Shown: piece by piece, positions 8,760 to 17,377 of the stretch | How positions within the stretch are numbered: position 1 is the first letter of the stretch | How the letters are laid out: each line of letters opens with the position of its first letter | Assembly (NCBI RefSeq): GCF_004331485.1 | Contig: NZ_SJKD01000010.1 | Span: 62,001-126,000 of the forward strand | Reading direction: 5' to 3' | Length of the DNA: 64,000 nt | Source: Kribbella capetownensis | Lineage (GTDB): Bacteria; Actinomycetota; Actinomycetes; Propionibacteriales; Kribbellaceae | Position numbers and translations under genes: made by a program | Notes under the pieces: generated by a model | Database searches by the model: none | Told to the model about the DNA's origin: nothing | Seen by the model: only the letters and a program-made list of their open reading frames with translations

Positions 8760-9668
8760 ATGCTGGACCTGCATCGCCTCCGACTCCTGCGCGAAGTCCA
8801 CGGCCGCGGCACCGTGCACGGCGCGGCCCGCGCCCTCGGATACACGCCCAGCGCCATCTCGCAGCAGCTGTCCGTGCTGGAGCGTGAGGCCGGGACTCAG
8901 CTGCTCGAACGCATCGGGCGCAACGTCCGGCTGACTGCGGCCGGTCAGGTTCTGGTCCGGCATGCCGCCGCGCTGCTCGAAGGCGTCGAGGCGGCAGAGG
9001 CGGAGCTGGCTGCGGTCGCGGCGGGCCGGGTTGCTGGAGTGGTCCGGGTCGCGTCCTTCCAGTCCGCGTTCCTGCGCATCGTCGCCCCGGCCGTGCAGGC
9101 CCTCGCCGCCACTCACCCTGAGATCCGCATCGAGGCCGCCGAAGCCGAGGTCGAGCAGGCCGCGCCGGCGCTCAGGCTGCAGCAGCTGGATGTAGTGATC
9201 GGCGACGAGTACGACGGTCAGCCGCGGGCCATCCATGCCGACCTGCTCCGCGAGCGCCTGCTGCGCGAAGAGATCCGTGTCGTGCTGCCCAAGGACCATC
9301 CCGAGGCCTCCGCTGACCGAGTGTCGATCGCGCGCTTGGCCGACGTTCCGTGGGCGTCGTGCCAACCCGGCACCGGTCATCGCGAGATGCAGGTGCGGGT
9401 CTGCCGGGAGCTCGGCGGGTTCGAACCGGATCTGCGCTACAGCTCCGACGACTTCCTGATCCTGCTCGAGCTGGTTCGTACGACGGGCGCCGGCGCACTC
9501 CTCCCGGACCTGGTCCTCGGCCACGGCGCACCACCAGGAGTCGCCGTCAAGCTCCCGGCCGAGGGCTCCGTCGGCCGCGAGGTCTTCCTGCTCACCCGCC
9601 GCACCCAGACCCCAGCAGTCACCGCCGTCGCGGCCGCACTCCGCGCAGCCGCCAGCGAAAGCCTCTAG
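8760..9668 (+). CDS. LysR-family transcriptional regulator
   Basis: The protein has 302 residues from the ATG at 8760. The open frame starts at 8706, but the conserved LysR N-terminus is MLDLHRLRLLREV. The winged helix-turn-helix covers residues 1-60 (GAARALGYTPSAISQQLSVLE), followed by a linker helix and a periplasmic-binding-protein-like effector domain beginning near VVRVASFQSAFLR. Such regulators usually control the divergent neighbour, here the EamA transporter, from the 78-bp intergenic region, and also repress themselves. The effector is unknown. Confidence 0.88.
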   Translation: MLDLHRLRLLREVHGRGTVHGAARALGYTPSAISQQLSVLEREAGTQLLERIGRNVRLTAAGQVLVRHAAALLEGVEAAEAELAAVAAGRVAGVVRVASFQSAFLRIVAPAVQALAATHPEIRIEAAEAEVEQAAPALRLQQLDVVIGDEYDGQPRAIHADLLRERLLREEIRVVLPKDHPEASADRVSIARLADVPWASCQPGTGHREMQVRVCRELGGFEPDLRYSSDDFLILLELVRTTGAGALLPDLVLGHGAPPGVAVKLPAEGSVGREVFLLTRRTQTPAVTAVAAALRAAASESL

Positions 9669-9787
9669 CTGTCTCCAAGAAGGTTGGTGACAGCTGATCG
9701 CCTCGTGCAAGCGGCATCAATCACCAGCCACGAACCTGGTGGTGCCCTGCCGTGCCGAGGTACGCGCGAGCCGTTCCCGTGCATCCA

Positions 9788-9850
9788 CGACCTTGAGCAC
9801 CGATCAACCACCAGACACCCACTGGGATGGTCGGCCCGTGCTCAACGTCG
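9788..9850. repeat. inverted-repeat element, copy 1
   Basis: The left arm, 9788-9810, contains TTGAGCACCGATCAACCA. The right arm, 9828-9850, contains TGGTCGGCCCGTGCTCAA. They form an imperfect 23-bp stem (about 18 matches) around a 17-base loop. The arm sequence recurs in copy 2 at 10216-10281 while the loops differ, which argues for a dispersed palindromic element rather than a simple terminator. Confidence 0.7.
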
Positions 9851-9920
9851 CTAAATTGCGCTCCCCGGAGATGCACTATCTATGGCCGAGGATCGCTCGC
9901 TGCTGCGGCCGGCCACCGGG

Positions 9921-10030
9921 GGCGCGGACAGGATCTGGGGACGGCGGACAGGACCTGGGGACGGCGGACAGGACCTGGGGACGGCGGACAGGACCTGGGG
10001 ACGGCGGACGGAATCCGGGGACCGCGGACA
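9921..10030. repeat. 20-bp tandem repeat array, about 5.5 copies
   Basis: The unit GACGGCGGACAGGACCTGGG is repeated head to tail. Three central copies (9941-10000) are identical, the first copy (from 9921) and the last (10001-10020) each carry a few changes, and a partial unit follows at 10021-10030. Divergence at the edges with identity in the middle is typical of a minisatellite expanding by slippage or unequal exchange. Because 20 is not divisible by three, it is not coding. Confidence 0.9.
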
Positions 10031-10215
10031 TGGCATGACCTGTCCACAGTCACCAGAAGGTGTTTACGGTCGCATCCGACGACCGCGCAACCACCCCTCT
10101 CGCCACCCACCACCGCGCGCTGGCCCTCGGGGGCCCGCTGCACGGAAACTTTTCGCCGCTTGCGGGCAACTTGTTTCCGGGCAGCCGATCACCCCCCGCG
10201 CCGGACAACTCCGAC

Positions 10216-10281
10216 CGACTTTGAGCACCGATCAACCATCTAAAGCTCCTCGCTCATGTGGTCGACCCGTGCTCAAAGTCG
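10216..10281. repeat. inverted-repeat element, copy 2
   Basis: The left arm, 10216-10238, contains TTTGAGCACCGATCAACCA. The right arm, 10259-10281, contains TGGTCGACCCGTGCTCAAA. About 20 of 23 positions pair around a 20-base loop. It is the better preserved of the two copies and lies on the other side of the tandem array. Confidence 0.75.
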
Positions 10282-10422
10282 TACCGGGGCCAGGGAAGCG
10301 CACTGGGCCTCGAACTGCACTGGCTGGTAGCGGGCCGGGAGCGCGCTGGGCCCGGGGCTATCTCGCTGCGGTCGGCGGCGGGGTGCTCAGCCGGCGGCGA
10401 CCGACCTCGTGACCGAGTACAT

Positions 10423-11217
10423 CTAGATCCAAGCGAGGCTGGTGGTGGTGTCGGTTGTTGGTTTGTACTCGCAGGCTGCGACGCCGTGGTAGCCCGCTGC
10501 CTTCAAGGCGTCCAGGGTCTCGTCGATCGGCAGGGAACCTGAGCCCGGCTCGCCGCGCCCCGGACTGTCGGCCAGCTGCACGTGCGCGACGCCAACCGTT
10601 GATGCAGTGGCGACGAGATCGACCCCGTTGCTGCCCAGGTGGAACGTGTCGAACAACATCGACAGATTGTCGACATCCTGCAATCGACCATCGAGCAGAG
10701 CGAGTACGTCGTCCGCGGTGCACAACGGATAGCGGCCGTTCAGACCCTTCGTGAGCGGCTCGATCAGCACGGTCCCGCCGATCCCCGCCACGGCGCCGGC
10801 TGCCGACCGGATCGCATCCGTCGCGCACAAGGCCTGCTCCGCGGGTGACCAGCGATCGTCGAGCTGGCCGTAGAGCAGGTTGAACAACCGGCAACCGGTC
10901 CGTTCCGCGATCGCCACGACGGCCCGGACGTTACCCGCGAGCTGATCCTGTCGATCGGGATGCGAGGCCACACCTCGTTCCCCGGCAGGGATGTCACCGC
11001 CGTAGAAGTTCAGCGCACCCAGCGCCACTCCCGCTGACTCGACCATCCGCACGAAGTCGTCGGTCTCGGCCGCGGACGGATCAGGTACGGCGAACGGCCA
11101 CCACGACTCGACGACGCGGAATCCGGCCTGCGCGGCAGCGGCGTACCGGTCCGGATAGGGCAGTTCGGTGAACAGCATCGAGACGTTCGCACTCAGCTCG
11201 TGACCCCGGTACTCCAT
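10423..11217 (-). CDS. hydroxypyruvate isomerase family protein (sugar phosphate isomerase/epimerase-like TIM barrel)
   Basis: The protein has 264 residues starting MEYRGHELSANVSMLFTELPY, which is the characteristic opening of the hydroxypyruvate isomerase branch of the xylose-isomerase-like TIM barrels. Metal-site acidic residues are visible in LIEPLTKG, MLFDTFHLG and ACEYKP. The expected reaction is hydroxypyruvate to tartronate semialdehyde in the cytoplasm. That would feed the reductase encoded at 13379, although sugar epimerase activity is equally possible for the fold. The gene diverges from the operon at 11298, sharing an 80-bp intergenic region with a GntR-type operator. An upstream ATG at 11268 exists but adds non-conserved residues. 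Confidence 0.8.
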   Translation of the reverse strand: MEYRGHELSANVSMLFTELPYPDRYAAAAQAGFRVVESWWPFAVPDPSAAETDDFVRMVESAGVALGALNFYGGDIPAGERGVASHPDRQDQLAGNVRAVVAIAERTGCRLFNLLYGQLDDRWSPAEQALCATDAIRSAAGAVAGIGGTVLIEPLTKGLNGRYPLCTADDVLALLDGRLQDVDNLSMLFDTFHLGSNGVDLVATASTVGVAHVQLADSPGRGEPGSGSLPIDETLDALKAAGYHGVAACEYKPTTDTTTSLAWI

Positions 11218-11257
11218 GATGAAAAGGCTAACACCAGCTCTTGCCAGTCGTGCACTC

Positions 11258-11268
11258 TTGTCTGACAA
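11258..11268. promoter_or_regulatory. candidate GntR/FadR-type operator in the divergent promoter
   Basis: TTGTCTGACAA fits the TNGTNNNACNA consensus known for FadR/FCD-subfamily GntR regulators exactly. It sits between the isomerase gene and the hydrolase operon, 29 bp before the ATG at 11298, where a bound repressor could block both promoters. The operon's own last gene encodes a GntR/FCD regulator. Confidence 0.55.
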
Positions 11269-11297
11269 TCTAAGGACCCGACGACTCCGGAGGCGCG

Positions 11298-13382
11298 ATG
11301 CACACCGAGCCCGAGCAGCAGGCCCCAGCCGCCGATTCCGATCCGGACTGGCCGTTGGCGGCCACGCGGTGGGCCCAGATCACGTTGGCCGAGGACGATC
11401 CCGCGCACTTCGACGCGGACTTCTGGTTGCAGTTGATGCGCGACAGCAAGTCGAACGCGACCTGCATCAGCGCCGGCGGGTACGTCGCCTACTACCCGAC
11501 CCGGCTCGAGTACCACCACCGCAGCAAATACCTCGGCGACACCGACCCGTTCGGCACCCTGGTCGAGGGCGCGCGCAGTCTCGGCATGAGCGTGATGGCG
11601 CGCGTCGACCCGCACGCGATCCACGCCGACGCGGCCGAGGCCCACCCGGAGTGGCTCGCCCGCGACCGCGACGGCAACCCGATCGAGCACTGGGCGTACC
11701 CCGGCATCTGGCTGACCTGCGCGTTCACGGCGTACCACCGGGAGTTCATCACCGACGTGATCCGAGAGATCGTCCGCGACTACGGCGTCGACGCGGTCTT
11801 CGCGAACCGGTGGGAGGGGTACTACGGCATCTCCTACAGCGAGGCGGCGCGCAAGTCGTTCCGCGACGAGAGCGGTCTCGAGTTGCCCGCCGCCGAGTAC
11901 GCCGAGGGCTGGCCGGAGTACGTCGCCTGGCGCCACCGGCGGCTCGGTGAACTCGTGGGCATCTGGGACCAGGCCGTTCGCGACCTCCGCCCGCACGCTC
12001 GCTTCGTCCCGAACCTGGGGGCACTCGCCGCGCGCGACCTGGCCCGCGATCTGGCCGAGCCACTCGCACCGCTGTTCATCATCGACAAACAAGGCCGGCA
12101 CGGCATCGAGGCGCCGTGGGCCGCGGGCCGCAACGGCAAGCGCAACCGCGGCGTCTTCCCGGATCGACCGGTTCGCCTGATCACCTCGGTCGGCCCGGAG
12201 CACCAGTACCGCTGGAAGGACTCGGTCGCGCCGGGCGAAGAGGTGAAGACCTGGATCGTCGACGGGTTCGCCCACGGTGCGCTGCCGTGGTTCACCAAGT
12301 TCAACGCGAGCGTGCCGGACCACCGCTGGGTGCAGCCGATTGTCGACGCCTTCAACCTGCACGCGACCGTCGAGCCGGTACTGCGGGACCTGCGCATCAC
12401 CGCCGAGGTGGCCCTGCTCGACCCGACCCGCACGGGCCAACTCCACGCCGGCGATCACGATCACGAGGACGGCTTCTACCACGCACTGGTCGAGGCACGA
12501 GTCCCGTTCGAGTTCGTCTCCGACCAACTCCTGTCCGCCGAACGACTCAGCCCGTTCAAGCTCGTCGTCCTCGCGAACGCCGAGCAACTCAGCGACGACC
12601 AGTGTGCGGTCCTGCGTGAGTACGTCGCCCATGGCGGCTCGCTCGTGGCGTCGTACCAGAGCTCGTTGTACGACGGACAGGGGCAAGCGCGGGCGGACTT
12701 CGGCCTCGGGGATGTACTCGGGGTACGGCTGAGCGAGCCGAGTCGCGCGGTGAAGAACAACTACATCGCGCTGATGGACGAGCATCCGCTGAACGCGGGG
12801 TTCGAGGGAACGACCCGCATCATTGGCGGGACCAACATCCTGGGCGTCGAGGTGACCGGAGTCGTTCCGTGGAGGTTCATTCCCGACTTCCCCGATCTGC
12901 CGATGGAGGAGGTCTATCCGCGGGAGGCGCCGGACCGGCCAGCGGTGATCTGCACCGAGAACGCGAACGGCGGCCGGACGGTCTACTTCCCATTCAACCT
13001 CGGCGCGATCTTCTGGGAGGCGCTCCAGTCCGATCACGGCCGGCTGATCGCGAACGCGGTCGGCTGGGCGCTCGGCAAGGCGCCGGAGGTGAGCGTCGAG
13101 GGCGCCGGCCTGGTCGATGTCGCGGTCCATCGCGGTGACACCGGCGTGGCCGTTGCCCTGGTCAACCTGACGAACCCGATGGCGATGCGCGGCCCGATCC
13201 GCGAGACCCTCCCGCTGCCACCGCAGCGGGTGTCGATCGCCGTACCGGATCGGCCGCTGAAAGCGCGGCTGCTGGTCGCCGGCGTGGACGTCGAGCCGAT
13301 GGTCGCGAACGGTCGTGCGGAGATCGTCATCCCGACCGCGGGACTGCTCGAGGTCGTGCACGTGGAGTGGGGCGACGCATGA
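11298..13382 (+). CDS. predicted glycoside hydrolase, GHL6-like TIM barrel with GH42-type trimerisation domain
   Basis: This 694-residue protein lacks a signal peptide, so it is cytoplasmic. Residues about 20-350 look like a hypothetical glycosyl hydrolase 6 (GHL6) barrel, with ATCISAGGYVAYYPTRLEYH, GMSVMARVDPHAIH, AEAHPEWLARDRDGNP and DAVFANRWEGYYG. Residues about 390-600 resemble the beta-galactosidase trimerisation fold (LVVLANAEQLSDDQCAVLREY, GGSLVASYQS, GRTVYFPFNLG). A small beta domain ends the protein. GGAGG lies 5 bp before the ATG. It is the first gene of an overlapping operon and a distant paralogue of the protein encoded at 14224. Its sugar substrate is unknown; import by the ABC system downstream is inferred. 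Confidence 0.78.
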   Translation: MHTEPEQQAPAADSDPDWPLAATRWAQITLAEDDPAHFDADFWLQLMRDSKSNATCISAGGYVAYYPTRLEYHHRSKYLGDTDPFGTLVEGARSLGMSVMARVDPHAIHADAAEAHPEWLARDRDGNPIEHWAYPGIWLTCAFTAYHREFITDVIREIVRDYGVDAVFANRWEGYYGISYSEAARKSFRDESGLELPAAEYAEGWPEYVAWRHRRLGELVGIWDQAVRDLRPHARFVPNLGALAARDLARDLAEPLAPLFIIDKQGRHGIEAPWAAGRNGKRNRGVFPDRPVRLITSVGPEHQYRWKDSVAPGEEVKTWIVDGFAHGALPWFTKFNASVPDHRWVQPIVDAFNLHATVEPVLRDLRITAEVALLDPTRTGQLHAGDHDHEDGFYHALVEARVPFEFVSDQLLSAERLSPFKLVVLANAEQLSDDQCAVLREYVAHGGSLVASYQSSLYDGQGQARADFGLGDVLGVRLSEPSRAVKNNYIALMDEHPLNAGFEGTTRIIGGTNILGVEVTGVVPWRFIPDFPDLPMEEVYPREAPDRPAVICTENANGGRTVYFPFNLGAIFWEALQSDHGRLIANAVGWALGKAPEVSVEGAGLVDVAVHRGDTGVAVALVNLTNPMAMRGPIRETLPLPPQRVSIAVPDRPLKARLLVAGVDVEPMVANGRAEIVIPTAGLLEVVHVEWGDA

Positions 13383-14227
13383 GGATCGGGTTCATCGGCC
13401 TCGGCGTGATGGGTCGTCCGATGGTCGACAATCTGATTGTTGCCGGGCATGACCTGTCGGTCTACCGCGGCCGGACCGAGGTCGAGGCGCACGTGTGCGG
13501 GTCGGGCAAGGAGGTCGCGGAGCGGTCCGAGGTCGTGATCCTCATGGTCCCGGACACACCGGACGTCGAGTCGGCGCTGTTCGCGCCGGGCGGAGTCGCC
13601 GAAGGGCTGCAGCGGGGCTCGCTGGTGATCGACATGAGCTCGATCTCGCCGACCGCGACCGCCGGATTCGCAGAGCGGATCGACCAACTGGGCTGCGACT
13701 ACCTCGATGCACCGGTGTCGGGTGGGGAGGTCGGCGCGCGGGAAGCGACCCTGACGATCATGGTCGGCGGCCGGCCGGAGGTATTCGAGCGAGCCCGCCC
13801 GATCTTCGAGACGCTCGGCAAGAACATCACCCTGATCGGCGGCGCGGGCGCCGGCCAGACCGCGAAGGTCGCGAACCAGATCGTCGTCGCGCTGACCATC
13901 GAGGCCGTGGCTGAGGCGCTGCTGTTCGCCAAAGCCGCCGGCGCGGATCCGGCGATCGTTCGCGAGGCGTTGATGGGCGGCTTCGCGAGTTCGCGGATCC
14001 TCGAGTTGCACGGCGAGCGGATGGTGAAGCAGACCTTCGATCCAGGGTTCCGGATCCGCTTGCACCGCAAGGATCTCGGCCTCGCCGTGCAGGCCGCCGC
14101 CGAGCTCGACCTCGCCCTGCCCAACACGGCCGCGACCCAGCAGTTGATGAACGCCGCGATCGCGGACGGCGACGGCGACCTCGACCACTCCGCGCTGTAC
14201 CGCACGCTGCGCCGGGGGCCGGCATGA
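13379..14227 (+). CDS. NAD-binding beta-hydroxyacid dehydrogenase (tartronate semialdehyde reductase-like)
   Basis: The protein has 282 residues and starts with ATGA overlap at the previous stop. The family signature is MRIGFIGLGVMGRPMVDNL at residues 1-19, the substrate motif DAPVSGGEVGA, and GGAGAGQTAKVANQI with the catalytic lysine. It belongs to the 6-phosphogluconate/3-hydroxyisobutyrate dehydrogenase superfamily and most resembles GarR/GlxR, which reduce tartronate semialdehyde to D-glycerate. The presence of a hydroxypyruvate-isomerase-like gene in the same locus supports that reaction but does not prove it. The next gene also overlaps by 4 bp. Confidence 0.85.
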   Translation: MRIGFIGLGVMGRPMVDNLIVAGHDLSVYRGRTEVEAHVCGSGKEVAERSEVVILMVPDTPDVESALFAPGGVAEGLQRGSLVIDMSSISPTATAGFAERIDQLGCDYLDAPVSGGEVGAREATLTIMVGGRPEVFERARPIFETLGKNITLIGGAGAGQTAKVANQIVVALTIEAVAEALLFAKAAGADPAIVREALMGGFASSRILELHGERMVKQTFDPGFRIRLHRKDLGLAVQAAAELDLALPNTAATQQLMNAAIADGDGDLDHSALYRTLRRGPA

Positions 14228-16059
14228 GGCTCTGGTGGCACGATCCGTTCCGGATGTTCCAGACCAACCTGCGCGAGATCGACGCCGGGCTGGACGTGGA
14301 GAAGGTGCTGGACTATCTGGAGGAGTTCGGGGCCAACACCTGGCTGCTGAGCGTCGGCGGGATCCTCTCGAACTATCCGACCGACCTCGACTTCCAGACC
14401 CGCAACCCGCACTTGGCCGAGCGTCCGTCCGGCGACCTGGTCGGCGACGCGGTGAAGGCGGCCGCGCGGCGCGGGATCCGGGTGATGGGCCGGATGGACT
14501 TCTCCAAGATCGACCACCGCCGGGCCGAGGCACACCCGGACTGGTGCTTCGTCGGACCGGACGGCGCGCGCCAGGTCTACAACGGCCTGACCAGCGTCTG
14601 CCCGAGCGGCGACTACTACCAGGCCAAGTTGTTCGAGGTCCTCGACGAGGTCCTCGATCGCTACCCACTCGACGGCTTCTTCTGCAACTGGATGTCGTTC
14701 AACGAGGTCGACTACAGCCGCGTGTACCACGGCGTCTGCCACTGCGTGTCGTGCCAGGAGCGGTACGACGGTCCGCTGCCGGACGGGCGGAATTCGCCGG
14801 GCTATGAGGACTGGCAACTGTTCTCGAAAGCAGTTCTGGCCGATCTCACGCAGCGGATCCGGGATCACCTCGCGGCACGCCGGCCCGAGGCGCCGCTGGT
14901 GCTCGGCGACCAGGCCGACATCGTGTTCCACGAGGCGAACAACGCCGTCGGCCGTCCGCTGTGGCACCACCGCACCAGTGAGGCCGTGAGTGCCGCGAAG
15001 ACCTACCGCCCGACGGTCCCGGTGCTGACGAACTCGGTCGGCTTCGTGGACATGCCGTACCGGATGGCGAGCGAGGACCCTCAGCACTTCGCGCAGTACT
15101 TGCTCCAGGCAATCGCTCGCGGCGCGAACCCGTCGACGTACATCATGGGGACGCCGTCGGACAATCCGTACGCGTGCCTGCAGGTCGCGGGGGAGTTGAC
15201 GAGGTTCCATCGCGATCACCAGGACGTCTATCGAGACCTCGTGCCGGCCGCCGAAACTCTGCTGGTCAGGCCGAAGGAAGGCTCGACGCCGGAGTTCCGG
15301 GGGCTCTACCTGTCGTTGCTCCAGCGTCATGTCCCGTTCGATGTGCTGCCGGCGGAGCGGCTTCATGATGTCGACCTGGGCCGCTATCGGGTGGTCGGGC
15401 TTCCGGATCTCGGACCGGTTGACCTCGGGAGCTACATCGGCGGGATCGTTGCCACGGGCGCCACCGAGGTGGCGCGACTGCCCGTACGACGGCTGGCTGG
15501 CTACACGACGGAGGAGGACACACGCTCGCTGCATCTCGAGGGCGGGGTGCCGGTGTTCGGTGCGTTTCACGTCGTGGAGCCGCCAACTGGTGCTGAGGTC
15601 GGTCTGCTCGCGCTGTCCAGAGCGCCGTACGGGCCGCCGGAGAAATGTCACGGGCACGTGCAGCTCGAGCATCCGGGGGTCGTCAGGCGTGAAAACACAG
15701 TGTTGTTCCCGTGGACCATCGGGCGTTCGTACCGCGAGGTCGGGCTGGGCGTGCACCGGGATCTGTTGGTCGACGAGGTGATCAGGGCCGGAGGGACGTC
15801 AATGGAGACGGACCTGCCGGAGCAGATCGAGATCGTGCTGGGCCGGTCCGCGGCCGGGACGGTCGTGCATCTGCTGAACAGATCGGGGGATACCGACCAG
15901 CGGTTCGCTCCGCCCGTCCCCGTCGGTCCGGCGCGGCTACGGCTGCCGGACGGCGTGCGGGAAGTCGAAGCGCTGCGGTCCGGTGAGCACCTGCCGGTGA
16001 CCGACGGCTGGGTGCAGCTACCGGAGATCGGGTTGTTCGAAGTACTGGTCTGTGTGTGA
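14224..16059 (+). CDS. predicted glycoside hydrolase, GHL6-like, second paralogue
   Basis: This 611-residue cytoplasmic protein starts at an ATGA overlap. The barrel shows the same landmarks as the gene at 11298: NTWLLSVGGILSNYPTDL, GIRVMGRMDFSKID, AEAHPDWCFVGPDG and DGFFCNWMSFNEVDYSRVYH. It adds a cysteine cluster, CHCVSC, absent from the first paralogue. A middle domain resembling the trimerisation fold follows, then a beta-rich tail. Two dissimilar members in one operon suggest sequential or linkage-specific cleavage of one imported oligosaccharide (inference). No signal peptide is present. Confidence 0.75.
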   Translation: MRLWWHDPFRMFQTNLREIDAGLDVEKVLDYLEEFGANTWLLSVGGILSNYPTDLDFQTRNPHLAERPSGDLVGDAVKAAARRGIRVMGRMDFSKIDHRRAEAHPDWCFVGPDGARQVYNGLTSVCPSGDYYQAKLFEVLDEVLDRYPLDGFFCNWMSFNEVDYSRVYHGVCHCVSCQERYDGPLPDGRNSPGYEDWQLFSKAVLADLTQRIRDHLAARRPEAPLVLGDQADIVFHEANNAVGRPLWHHRTSEAVSAAKTYRPTVPVLTNSVGFVDMPYRMASEDPQHFAQYLLQAIARGANPSTYIMGTPSDNPYACLQVAGELTRFHRDHQDVYRDLVPAAETLLVRPKEGSTPEFRGLYLSLLQRHVPFDVLPAERLHDVDLGRYRVVGLPDLGPVDLGSYIGGIVATGATEVARLPVRRLAGYTTEEDTRSLHLEGGVPVFGAFHVVEPPTGAEVGLLALSRAPYGPPEKCHGHVQLEHPGVVRRENTVLFPWTIGRSYREVGLGVHRDLLVDEVIRAGGTSMETDLPEQIEIVLGRSAAGTVVHLLNRSGDTDQRFAPPVPVGPARLRLPDGVREVEALRSGEHLPVTDGWVQLPEIGLFEVLVCV

Positions 16060-16069
16060 GGAGAGCGAG

Positions 16070-17377
16070 ATGGATCGTCGAGGATTTCTCAAGCTGTCAC
16101 TGGCCACAGGACTCTCGGCGGCCACTGTGGCCACCGCGGCCGGGTGCAGTGGTGGCAGTGGTGGGCCGTCGGGTGACGGCGGGAACGTGACACTGCGCTA
16201 TGCGTGGTGGGGCAACAACATCCGGCAGCAGAACTACACCAAGGCGCTGAAGCAGTTCAGTACGGCAAACCCGTCGATCGCGATCGAGCCGGAGTTCGCG
16301 GAGTACACCGCGTTCCAGGAACGGATGACGACCCAGATCGCGGCGCGCGACGTACCGGACATCTTCTGGATCGCGTCGCCGCAGGTGATGACGTACCACA
16401 AGAGCAAGCTGTACCGGAAGCTGGACGACATCCCGACGCTGAACTGGGGTGACTACAGCAAGGAAGACCAGGAGACGTTCAAGCTGGCCGGCGAGCTGAA
16501 CACGTTGCCGTTCGCAATCTTCACGCCGGTGATCCGCTACAACGAGACCGTCACCAAGGCCGACGGTGTCACGATCCCGGCCGAGGGACCGGGCTGGACC
16601 TGGGACAGCCTGGCCGAGCTGCTCATTGCCTACAGCAAGAACAACTCCGGCCAGCGGAAGGGTACGCCGTACGCACCGGACCACGACCTGACCTTCGAGG
16701 CGTGGCTGCGGCAGCGAGGCGAGCAGCTGTGGACCGAGGACGGTCGGGCGGGGTTCACCGTTGACGGACTGGCGAGCTGGCTCGACTGGTGGGAGAAGCT
16801 GCGCAAGGCCGGCGGCGCGCTGTCGCTCAGCGAGCAGGAGGGGATGGGCCCGGACTGGGCACAGGTGGGGAAGAAGGTCCTGGTGAACTTCGGCAACTCC
16901 AACCACATCATCGACGACGCGAAGATGTTCCCGAAGGAGAAGTTCCGGCTGCGCGCGGCGCCGATCGCGCCGACCGCGGCGGCCGGCCACAAGTACCTGT
17001 ACTTCCCGCGGATGGCGATCTACCAGCGGATCGACGACGCCAACCTCGAGGCGGCGGGCAAGGTGCTCGACTACAACGCGAACAACCCCGAGATGCTGAA
17101 GACGGTCCGGCTGACCATGGGCGCGCCGACGAACCCGAAGGTGGCCGAGCAGGCGAAGGCGTTCGCCAGCCCGGACGAGAAGGAGATGCTCGCGGTCGTC
17201 GAGAAGGAGCGGGCCGCCGAGCGCAAGCCGCGCTACGAGGCACCGCCCGGATCGAGCACCTGGCGGACGACGATGACGCGGATCTGCGAGGAGATCGCGC
17301 TCGGCAAGACCAGTGTCCCGGACGGCGCGAAGAAGTTGCTCGATGACGTGAACGCCGGGATCAAGCGGGCCGCATGA
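16070..17377 (+). CDS. ABC sugar-type extracellular solute-binding lipoprotein (family 1)
   Basis: The protein has 435 residues from the ATG at 16070, preceded by AGGAGAG. The N-terminus is a Tat-style lipoprotein signal: DRRGFLKLS, then a hydrophobic core ending TAAGC. The mature part has the family-1 layout with VTLRYAWWGNN at the start, DIFWIASPQVMTYH, LPFAIFTPVIRYNE and a tryptophan-rich ligand region. It captures the substrate outside the cell for the two permeases encoded immediately downstream, with a 4-bp overlap. The ligand is presumably an oligosaccharide or glycoside related to the two hydrolases. Confidence 0.92.
   Translation: MDRRGFLKLSLATGLSAATVATAAGCSGGSGGPSGDGGNVTLRYAWWGNNIRQQNYTKALKQFSTANPSIAIEPEFAEYTAFQERMTTQIAARDVPDIFWIASPQVMTYHKSKLYRKLDDIPTLNWGDYSKEDQETFKLAGELNTLPFAIFTPVIRYNETVTKADGVTIPAEGPGWTWDSLAELLIAYSKNNSGQRKGTPYAPDHDLTFEAWLRQRGEQLWTEDGRAGFTVDGLASWLDWWEKLRKAGGALSLSEQEGMGPDWAQVGKKVLVNFGNSNHIIDDAKMFPKEKFRLRAAPIAPTAAAGHKYLYFPRMAIYQRIDDANLEAAGKVLDYNANNPEMLKTVRLTMGAPTNPKVAEQAKAFASPDEKEMLAVVEKERAAERKPRYEAPPGSSTWRTTMTRICEEIALGKTSVPDGAKKLLDDVNAGIKRAA

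Larger units (their letters stand above)
9669..10422. other. gene-free island with tandem and inverted repeats
   Basis: No convincing coding frame exists in these 754 bp. All open frames are low-complexity shadows running through a 20-bp (not a multiple of three) tandem repeat. The island holds a weak AGCTGTC/GACAGCT hairpin just after the LysR stop (9667-9697), two copies of an inverted-repeat element (9788-9850 and 10216-10281) and the tandem array between them. Between 10031 and 10215 and after 10281 nothing recognisable was seen. Confidence 0.7.

Noticed and set aside
10045-10060. DnaA-box-like TGTCCACAG near the tandem repeat, as part of a possible origin or plasmid iteron
   Set aside because: Only one weak match, no AT-rich region and no replication gene nearby; the 20-bp repeat is too GC-rich for an iteron origin.
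9739-10542. Several open frames of 60-180 codons across the repeat island
   Set aside because: They differ only by frame through a 20-bp tandem repeat, have no RBS and encode repetitive low-complexity sequence.
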